Shown one piece after another: positions 6,837 through 10,988 of a DNA stretch of 10,988 bases (positions are counted from its first letter, which is position 1; each line of letters opens with the position of its first letter). This DNA comes from Porphyromonadaceae bacterium (GTDB lineage: Bacteria; Bacteroidota; Bacteroidia; Bacteroidales; CAMTPD01). The notes under the pieces were generated by a model that did not search any database, was not told where the DNA came from, and worked only from the letters and a program-made list of their open reading frames with translations. The position numbers and the translations under genes were made by a program. Where the stretch lies: contig DLYT01000153.1 in NCBI GenBank assembly GCA_003447595.1, positions 12,864 to 23,851 on the forward strand, given 5' to 3'.

Positions 6837-7365
6837 TCAGTAATTTAAAACAGTCCCACATTACGATACCAGCCGTAACCGAAACGTTGAGTGAATGTTT
6901 TGTTCCGTATTGTGGGATCTCTATGCAATGATCACAACTATCAATCACCGATTGTTGTACCCCTTTTACTTCATTTCCCATCACAATAGCCACCTTCTCG
7001 CCAGCCTTAAAAGTAAGCTCATCAAGCATGATACTGTGCTCTACTTGCTCTACCGCATATACTGTATATCCATTATCCTTCAAAGATTTAACCGCCTCAT
7101 GGGTATCTTCAAAATAACGCCAGGTTACCGTATCTTCTGCACCTAAAGCCGTTTTATGGATTTCTGGATTGGGAGGAGTAGCAGTAATGCCACATAAATA
7201 AATAGCTTCAGCTTTAAATGCATCGGCAGTTCTGAATACAGATCCTACATTGTTAAGACTTCGAATGTGATCAAGTACAACAACCAAAGGAATCTTATCC
7301 GTTTCTTTGAATTCCTCTACACTTAATCGATTCAGTTCTGTTATCTTTAATTTTCTCATATTCAT
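6829..7365 (-). CDS. TrmH/SpoU-family RNA methyltransferase
   Basis: This 178-residue protein is a short SPOUT-class methyltransferase, which moves a methyl group from S-adenosylmethionine to the 2'-OH of a ribose in tRNA or rRNA. All three SpoU motifs are present: motif 1 as LDHIRSLNNVGSVFRTADAF (31-50) with the catalytic-type Arg45 and Asn39; motif 2 as IVMGNEVKGV (127-136); motif 3 as IEIPQYGTKHSLNVSVTAGI (148-167), which forms the trefoil knot and binds the cofactor. There is almost no N-terminal extension, so it lacks the L30e-like domain of the 23S rRNA enzyme RlmB and is closer in size to TrmH/TrmL-type proteins. The target nucleotide cannot be deduced. Starts at 7365 or 7359 (MRKLKI) are both possible. 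The last 8 bp overlap the end of the DUF4294 gene on the opposite strand. Confidence 0.92.
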   Translation of the reverse strand: MNMRKLKITELNRLSVEEFKETDKIPLVVVLDHIRSLNNVGSVFRTADAFKAEAIYLCGITATPPNPEIHKTALGAEDTVTWRYFEDTHEAVKSLKDNGYTVYAVEQVEHSIMLDELTFKAGEKVAIVMGNEVKGVQQSVIDSCDHCIEIPQYGTKHSLNVSVTAGIVMWDCFKLLTK

Positions 7366-7588
7366 CTATTATTTATAGCTGTACAAAAGTACATAGAAGT
7401 TTAACAACAGCTGTTCAAAAGGTGTGCATTTCTAGCGGAAAGAAAATAATAAATAAGACTTGACAATACCGAATACTTATACATACAACCCCCATAAAGC
7501 GATCTCCAAATTATTTAGCAAAAAAGTAATCACTCATTTTGAAGTGCTTTTTAAACGGAATCAACACATCTCGGTACAAGAAAGTTTT
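7366..7588. other. Gene-free left half of the gap before nadA
   Basis: I see no convincing coding sequence in this stretch. It holds a candidate -7 box for the methyltransferase (7384-7391), a 10-bp perfect palindrome AACAGCTGTT (7406-7415), and otherwise AT-rich sequence without clear repeats. The right half of the gap is described under the leader and promoter entries. Confidence 0.6.
7384..7391 (-). promoter_or_regulatory. Candidate -7 box for the methyltransferase gene
   Basis: The minus strand reads TACTTTTG, matching TAnnTTTG, 18 bp before the ATG at 7365. The box sits in a small palindrome, GTAC-AAAA-GTAC. A TTTG at 7419-7416 (minus) is 24 bp upstream, slightly too far for the usual -33 spacing of about 19-21. 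The perfect palindrome AACAGCTGTT falls between the two elements and could be an operator. Confidence 0.45.
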
Positions 7589-7596
7589 TAACTTTG
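7589..7596 (+). promoter_or_regulatory. -7 box starting the nadA leader or a small RNA
   Basis: TAACTTTG followed by CC matches TAnnTTTG plus C. It is the only full match on the plus strand in the gap before nadA, and predicts a transcript start near 7602, about 210 nt before the nadA ATG. No standard -33 TTTG is visible. The start coincides with the first inverted repeat of the structured leader. Confidence 0.5.
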
Positions 7597-7601
7597 CCGT
7601 G

Positions 7602-7778
7602 TTTCAACAATTATCATAACCTGTGAATAACACTACTAAATCCTTATTTATAGAGGAGTTACGATTGTTGAAATGTACACCGTAACCTAGTAGGGAATAA
7701 TGATAAGTTAAATAGCAAGAAAAGCCGAACATTTGTATCAACCTTTTCCACAGTATATTATTATCATTATTTCTTTTT
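7602..7778 (+). ncRNA. Candidate structured leader (attenuator) of nadA, or free-standing small RNA
   Basis: About 177 nt from the predicted transcript start to a T-run. One fold pairs TTTCAACAAT (7602-7611) with ATTGTTGAAA (7664-7673), 10 bp, and pairs AATAATGATAA (7696-7706) with TTATCATTATT (7761-7771), 11 bp, extendable with G-U pairs to about 14, followed by TTTTT at 7774-7778. Inside that second hairpin GAAAAG (7719-7724) can pair with CTTTTC (7743-7748). A competing fold nests TTATCAT (7611-7617) with ATGATAA (7700-7706), CTACTA (7633-7638) with TAGTAG (7688-7693), and GTTACG (7658-7663) with CGTAAC (7681-7686), and would break the terminator-like stem. I do not recognise it as a known RNA class. 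The loop of the terminator-like hairpin is long and the region is AT-rich, so chance pairing is a real possibility. Confidence 0.35.
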
Positions 7779-7811
7779 AAAAAGTATTCTATATAATATT
7801 ATATATAATCG

Positions 7812-8798
7812 ATGTTGATGAAAACTGAAAAGGGCTACAATGATACGCCGATTGCCGAAGGCACTAACCTTATCGAAGAGATTAAGAAACTGAAAAAGGA
7901 AAAGAACGCTGTAATACTTGCTCACTACTATCAAAACGGAGACGTGCAAGATATAGCAGACTTTGTTGGTGATAGTCTGGCCTTAGCTCAATGGGCTTCT
8001 AAAACCGACGCAGACGTTATCGTGATGTGTGGCGTACACTTCATGGGTGAAACAGCCAAAATCCTTTGTCCGGGTAAGCAAGTATTGGTTCCCGACTTGA
8101 ATGCCGGCTGTTCATTGGCCGATAGTTGCCCTTCAGAGGCGTTTGAAGCGTTTGTAAAGCAACATCCCGATCACACTGTGATTTCGTACGTAAATACGTC
8201 TGCGGCCGTTAAAGCGCACACAGATGTGGTTGTCACTTCAACCAATGCAAAGCAAATTGTGGGTAGTTTTCCGAAAGAAGAGAAGATCATCTTCGGTCCC
8301 GACCGTAATTTAGGAAATTACATTAACAGCGTTACAGGCCGTCAAATGCTCTTATGGGATGGTGCATGTCATGTACATGAACAATTCTCCTTAGAGAAGA
8401 TCCTAGAGCTTAAAAACAGCTATCCTGAGGCTCTAATCCTAGCACATCCTGAGTGCAAAAGTGTAATCTTGAATATTGCAGACCATATTGGCTCTACTGC
8501 CGCCCTGCTTAATTATGCAACAAAGTCGGCAAACAAACAGTTCATTGTAGCAACAGAATCGGGTATTATCCACGAAATGCGCAAGCAGAATCCTGAAAAG
8601 GAATTCATTCCGGCGCCGCCCAACGATAGTACTTGCGCTTGCAACGAATGTAGCTTTATGCGTTTGAATACGATGGAGAAGTTGTACAATGCACTTAAAT
8701 TTGGCTGGCCCGAAGTAAATGTGGATGCCGCAATTCAGGAGAAAGCATTGAAACCAATCGAAAGAATGCTTGAAATATCTGCAAACTTAGGTTTATAA
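7812..8798 (+). CDS. nadA: Quinolinate synthase NadA
   Basis: This 328-residue cytosolic enzyme condenses iminoaspartate (made by NadB) with dihydroxyacetone phosphate to form quinolinate, the precursor of NAD. Family motifs are clear: LAHYYQNGDVQDIADFVGDS (36-55), VMCGVHFMGETAKIL (71-85), ISYVNTSAAVKAHTDVVVTS (124-143), WDGACHVHE (182-190), HPEC (212-215) and CACNECSFMRLNTMEKL near 275-291. The oxygen-sensitive 4Fe-4S cluster is expected to be held by Cys73, Cys186 and one Cys of the last group, most likely Cys280. Length is normal for the family. ATG at 7812 or at 7818 (MKTEKG) could be the start; the choice alters only two residues. No nadB or nadC lies next to it in this window. It is preceded by a long leader with possible regulatory structure and followed by a strong hairpin. 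Confidence 0.97.
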   Translation: MLMKTEKGYNDTPIAEGTNLIEEIKKLKKEKNAVILAHYYQNGDVQDIADFVGDSLALAQWASKTDADVIVMCGVHFMGETAKILCPGKQVLVPDLNAGCSLADSCPSEAFEAFVKQHPDHTVISYVNTSAAVKAHTDVVVTSTNAKQIVGSFPKEEKIIFGPDRNLGNYINSVTGRQMLLWDGACHVHEQFSLEKILELKNSYPEALILAHPECKSVILNIADHIGSTAALLNYATKSANKQFIVATESGIIHEMRKQNPEKEFIPAPPNDSTCACNECSFMRLNTMEKLYNALKFGWPEVNVDAAIQEKALKPIERMLEISANLGL

Positions 8799-8840
8799 TA
8801 TTTCCTTGCAAAACAGGTAATTACAACCTTTATAAACAAC

Positions 8841-8913
8841 ATATCCCGTTATTAAAACGAAGTTATCAACAGGTATTTGTTGAGCCTCGTTTCAATAACG
8901 GGATATTTATTTT
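8841..8913. terminator. Long hairpin terminator between convergent nadA and rdgB
   Basis: ATATCCCGTTATT (8841-8853) pairs perfectly with AATAACGGGATAT (8894-8906), 13 bp. After one A-C mismatch the stem continues with AAACGA (8855-8860) and TCGTTT (8887-8892), and within the loop TCAACA (8866-8871) pairs with TGTTGA (8878-8883). TTTATTTT follows on the plus strand (8906-8913), so it fits as the nadA terminator. On the minus strand the sequence past the hairpin is GTTGTTTATAAAGG, T-rich but weaker, so it may also stop rdgB transcripts. Confidence 0.88.
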
Positions 8914-8932
8914 GTAGAAACAGCGTGTGTGT

Positions 8933-9517
8933 TTAGAAGTCTTGCGAAGCTAGGAACTCGGCAAGTTGAGCCGTTGCTCTAGCTCTGTGGCTAATTTTGT
9001 TCTTAACATCCGCACCCAGTTGCGCAAAAGATTCACAATAACCCTCCGGTACAAAGATCGGATCATAACCAAATCCTTCCGCACCCTTCTTCTCGGTTGC
9101 AATGGAGCCATTTACAATTCCGTCGAAGAGATACTCTTTTCCATCTAGTATCAGTGCGATCACTGTACGGAAACGTGCCTTTCTATTCGCTTTATCTTTT
9201 AGTTCTTCGAGTGCTTTGTTCATATTGTCTTCCGAACTTCTTGCCGGGCCTGCATAACGGGCCGAATAAACTCCCGGCGCATTGTTCAAGGCTTCTATTT
9301 CAAGGCCTGTATCATCGGCAAAGCAATCATAGCCGAATTTTTCTTTCACAAAACGTGCCTTTTGCAAAGCATTTCCCTCTAGCGTATCAGCTGTTTCGGG
9401 GATATCATCGAAGCAGTTTATTTCTGCCAAACTCACAATCTCAAAGCGATCGCCCAGTATAGCACTGATCTCTTCCAGTTTGTGTTTGTTATTCGTTGCA
9501 AAAACAATTCTTTTCAT
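8933..9517 (-). CDS. rdgB: XTP/dITP diphosphatase, RdgB/HAM1 family
   Basis: This 194-residue cytosolic enzyme hydrolyses deaminated purine nucleoside triphosphates (dITP, ITP, XTP) to the monophosphate and pyrophosphate, keeping them out of DNA and RNA. The family signatures are all present: FATNNKHKLEEI (6-17) at the substrate-binding start, FADDTGLEIEALNNAPGVYS (66-85) with the presumed catalytic base Asp69, ARYAG (86-90), GFGYDPIFVPEG (148-159), and KNKISHRARA (172-181) that reads the purine base. The length is typical. The ATG at 9517 gives the standard N-terminus. It lies 54 bp downstream of the YitT-family gene with no visible promoter box between, so it is probably the last gene of a leuS-yitT-rdgB type transcript. 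Confidence 0.96.
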   Translation of the reverse strand: MKRIVFATNNKHKLEEISAILGDRFEIVSLAEINCFDDIPETADTLEGNALQKARFVKEKFGYDCFADDTGLEIEALNNAPGVYSARYAGPARSSEDNMNKALEELKDKANRKARFRTVIALILDGKEYLFDGIVNGSIATEKKGAEGFGYDPIFVPEGYCESFAQLGADVKNKISHRARATAQLAEFLASQDF

Positions 9518-9571
9518 CCTTATTTTAGTTATTAACGAAGTTATTAAATTGTTGATAAGGTGTGCAACTTA

Positions 9572-10453
9572 CTATGCTTTAATAGGTTCAAAGCCTTCTC
9601 CGTATACACCCATAACGCTAGCTTGTGTGATAAATGCTCTTTCATCGATGTTCTTAACAAGTCGGAATATAGAACGTGACTCTGTTTTTTTAGCTACCAC
9701 AACTACTACTTTTACTTCATTTTTCGAATACCATCCGGTACCATCCAATACCGTACAACCTCTATCCAGATCTTTGATGATGGAGTCGGCTATTTTTTCA
9801 TACTCCTTTGAGTAGATAAAATATTGATACGACTGTCTGCTTCCGTTAAGGATCATATCAATTACAAGCGACATGATAACCATGATAACCAAGGCATATA
9901 CAATCTTTTCAATACTATGGAAAATGAAATAAGAAGAGCTAATGATAATCAAATCGCAAAGCAACATGATACGACCTATCGAGATGTGTCGGTATTTATT
10001 AACAATAGCAGCAATGATATCTGTTCCTCCGGTACTACCATTTCCTAAGAAAGACAAACCGAGTCCACCGCCCAACATAAACGCACCGATAACGATCGAA
10101 AGTAGCGGGTCGTTAGGTAAAAGTGGTTCAGTAATCAAGTTTTGGAAAAATCGAAGGAGAAGAGTGAGGATACCGACACCAAAAAGTGTTTTCAACAAGA
10201 AGCGAAAACCGAGAATTTTAAAGCCGGCAGCAAGTAGGATAGCATTAAGTACGAAATAGGAAAGGTAAACAGGAATCCCCGTACTATAAAAGATAAGTGA
10301 GCTTACGCCCGTAAGTCCGCCCGGTACAATACCATTGGAAAGAATAAAAGCATTGAAGCCGAAGGCGTATAAAATTAAACCGAGCAAGATCACGGCGTAA
10401 TCCTGCACGGCATAACAAATCTTGGTAAAAGATTTTTTCATTGATATTATCAA
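9572..10453 (-). CDS. YitT-family membrane protein (DUF161 plus DUF2179)
   Basis: A 293-residue inner-membrane protein of the YitT/YqfU family, whose function is not well defined. About six hydrophobic segments are visible near residues 19-40, 60-80, 85-103, 118-137, 158-178 and 182-203. Conserved loops include NGIVPGGLTGVSSLIFYSTG (40-59) and GNGSTGGTDIIAA (137-149). The cytosolic C-terminal DUF2179 part runs from about 210, with DRGCTVLDGTGWYS (230-243) and ASVMGVYGEGFE (278-289). A start at 10441 (MKKSFTK) would remove four residues and is as likely as the one given. It lies 100 bp downstream of leuS, with a weak hairpin and a possible -7 box between, and 54 bp upstream of rdgB. Confidence 0.92.
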   Translation of the reverse strand: MIISMKKSFTKICYAVQDYAVILLGLILYAFGFNAFILSNGIVPGGLTGVSSLIFYSTGIPVYLSYFVLNAILLAAGFKILGFRFLLKTLFGVGILTLLLRFFQNLITEPLLPNDPLLSIVIGAFMLGGGLGLSFLGNGSTGGTDIIAAIVNKYRHISIGRIMLLCDLIIISSSYFIFHSIEKIVYALVIMVIMSLVIDMILNGSRQSYQYFIYSKEYEKIADSIIKDLDRGCTVLDGTGWYSKNEVKVVVVVAKKTESRSIFRLVKNIDERAFITQASVMGVYGEGFEPIKA

Positions 10454-10507
10454 TCTATATGATTCTACTCTTGTAAAAAGTCAAAAGTGATAAAGTCACA
10501 TCATTAA

Positions 10508-10533
10508 CTCCCCAAAACTATAATTCCGGGGAG
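10508..10533 (-). terminator. Weak hairpin downstream of leuS
   Basis: CTCCCC (10508-10513) pairs with GGGGAG (10528-10533), 6 bp with four G-C pairs in a row around a 14-nt loop. On the minus strand it begins about 20 bp after the leuS stop, but no T-run follows directly. It may reduce rather than stop transcription into the YitT gene. Confidence 0.4.
10513..10520 (-). promoter_or_regulatory. Candidate -7 box for the YitT-rdgB genes
   Basis: The minus strand reads TAGTTTTG, matching TAnnTTTG, 60 bp before the ATG at 10453 and 72 bp before the alternative at 10441. It lies inside the loop and one arm of the hairpin after leuS. No -33 element is seen, so this is a weak call. Confidence 0.3.
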
Positions 10534-10553
10534 CAATGAGGATATACTTTATA

Positions 10554-10988
10554 TTAAAGAACGATATTCACGATCTTTTTAGGAACCACGATAATCTTCT
10601 TCGGAGTTTTACCTTCCATCCATTTTTGAGTTTGCTCGTGTGCAAGTGCAATACGTTCAACTTCATCTTTAGGAGTTTCGGCAGGAAGTTCAATATTGAA
10701 ACGCACTTTACCGTTGAAAGAGATAGGATAATTTACACTATCCTCTACAAGATATGACTCGTTGCAAACAGGCCATTGTGCATTCACCACACTACCTTCG
10801 TTGCCCAAATCATGCCACAACTCTTCGCTGATGTGCGGAGCAAACGGTGCCATCAATACAACGAATTGTTCTAAGATCGCTTTCTTGTTGCATTTCAAAG
10901 AAGTGAGTTCGTTTGCGCAGATCATAAATGCACTTACCGAAGTATTGAAAGAGAAGTTTTCGATATCGAAAGTAATCTTCTTGATCAA
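10554..10988 (-). CDS. leuS: Leucyl-tRNA synthetase, C-terminal part (cut by window edge)
   Basis: The open frame runs in from the right edge; the first residue seen is an internal Leu, not a start. The 144 residues are the end of class I leucyl-tRNA synthetase, which charges tRNA-Leu in the cytosol. FNTSVSAFMICANELTSL (13-30) and VVLMAPFAPHISEELWHDLG (43-62) are the conserved helices of the anticodon-binding domain. After a linker, the small C-terminal domain has ISFNGKVRFNIELPAE and ends KIIVVPKKIVNIVL, the usual finish in bacterial LeuRS. The catalytic and editing domains lie outside the window. It is followed on the same strand by the YitT-family and rdgB genes. Confidence 0.96.
   Translation of the reverse strand: MIKKITFDIENFSFNTSVSAFMICANELTSLKCNKKAILEQFVVLMAPFAPHISEELWHDLGNEGSVVNAQWPVCNESYLVEDSVNYPISFNGKVRFNIELPAETPKDEVERIALAHEQTQKWMEGKTPKKIIVVPKKIVNIVL

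Noticed and set aside
9097..9462. A 121-codon plus-strand open frame inside rdgB
   Set aside because: It is antisense to a gene with all RdgB motifs intact, and its translation shows no domain.
9528..9547. Direct repeat GTTATTAA-CGAA-GTTATTAA in the yitT-rdgB gap
   Set aside because: Two 8-bp AT-rich copies are not enough to argue for a binding site or an iteron.
7622..9558. DnaA-box-like 9-mers (TGTGAATAA at 7622, TTTTCCACA at 7744, TTATCAACA at 8863 and its complement at 9550) and an AT-rich tract at 7781-7810, suggesting a replication origin
   Set aside because: The sites are spread over 2 kb, most differ from TTATCCACA by a base, and there is no cluster or dnaA/dnaN neighbour. AT-rich DNA gives such matches by chance.

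Overview
The window looks like chromosomal DNA of a member of the Bacteroidales (Bacteroidota). Three things point there: TAnnTTTG-type promoter boxes (the Bacteroidota -7 element) upstream of most transcription units, little use of Shine-Dalgarno sequences, and lineage-typical proteins (a DUF4294 secreted protein, an HhH-containing outer-membrane barrel, a PorV/PorQ-like barrel). I cannot place it to genus. Apart from short palindromic repeats there is no sign of a phage, plasmid, insertion sequence, CRISPR array, rRNA or tRNA. It reads as ordinary housekeeping chromosome.

Layout, left to right. Positions 1-158 (-) are the N-terminus of rubrerythrin, cut by the window edge. Divergent from it is a SulP-family anion transporter with a C-terminal STAS domain (379-2061, +), ending in a strong terminator and a tandem pair of palindromes. 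Convergent to SulP is a minus-strand block: a radical SAM protein (2315-3094), and upstream of it a two-gene unit in which a PorV/PorQ-like barrel (5252-6079) is transcribed first and a large HhH plus beta-barrel protein (3181-5235) follows after 16 nt. A DUF4294 exported protein (6231-6836, +) diverges from that unit and overlaps, tail to tail by 8 bp, a TrmH/SpoU-type RNA methyltransferase (6829-7365, -).

A 446-bp gene-free region (7366-7811) precedes nadA, quinolinate synthase (7812-8798, +). It holds a good -7 box about 220 bp before nadA, then a stretch with two mutually exclusive sets of inverted repeats, the last followed by a T-run. This could be an attenuator-type leader or a free-standing small RNA, and it is the most interesting non-coding stretch here. 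nadA ends in a long hairpin shared with the convergent minus-strand group: leuS (C-terminal part, 10554-10988), a YitT-family membrane protein (9572-10453) and an RdgB/HAM1-type nucleotide-cleaning pyrophosphatase (8933-9517), probably at least partly co-transcribed in that order.

The genes do not form one pathway. They cover oxidative-stress defence (rubrerythrin), anion uptake (SulP), NAD synthesis (NadA), nucleotide-pool sanitation (RdgB), translation and RNA modification (LeuRS, TrmH-like) and envelope proteins of unknown role. The most likely place for undescribed biology is the barrel pair at 3181-6079 and the leader at 7589-7780.
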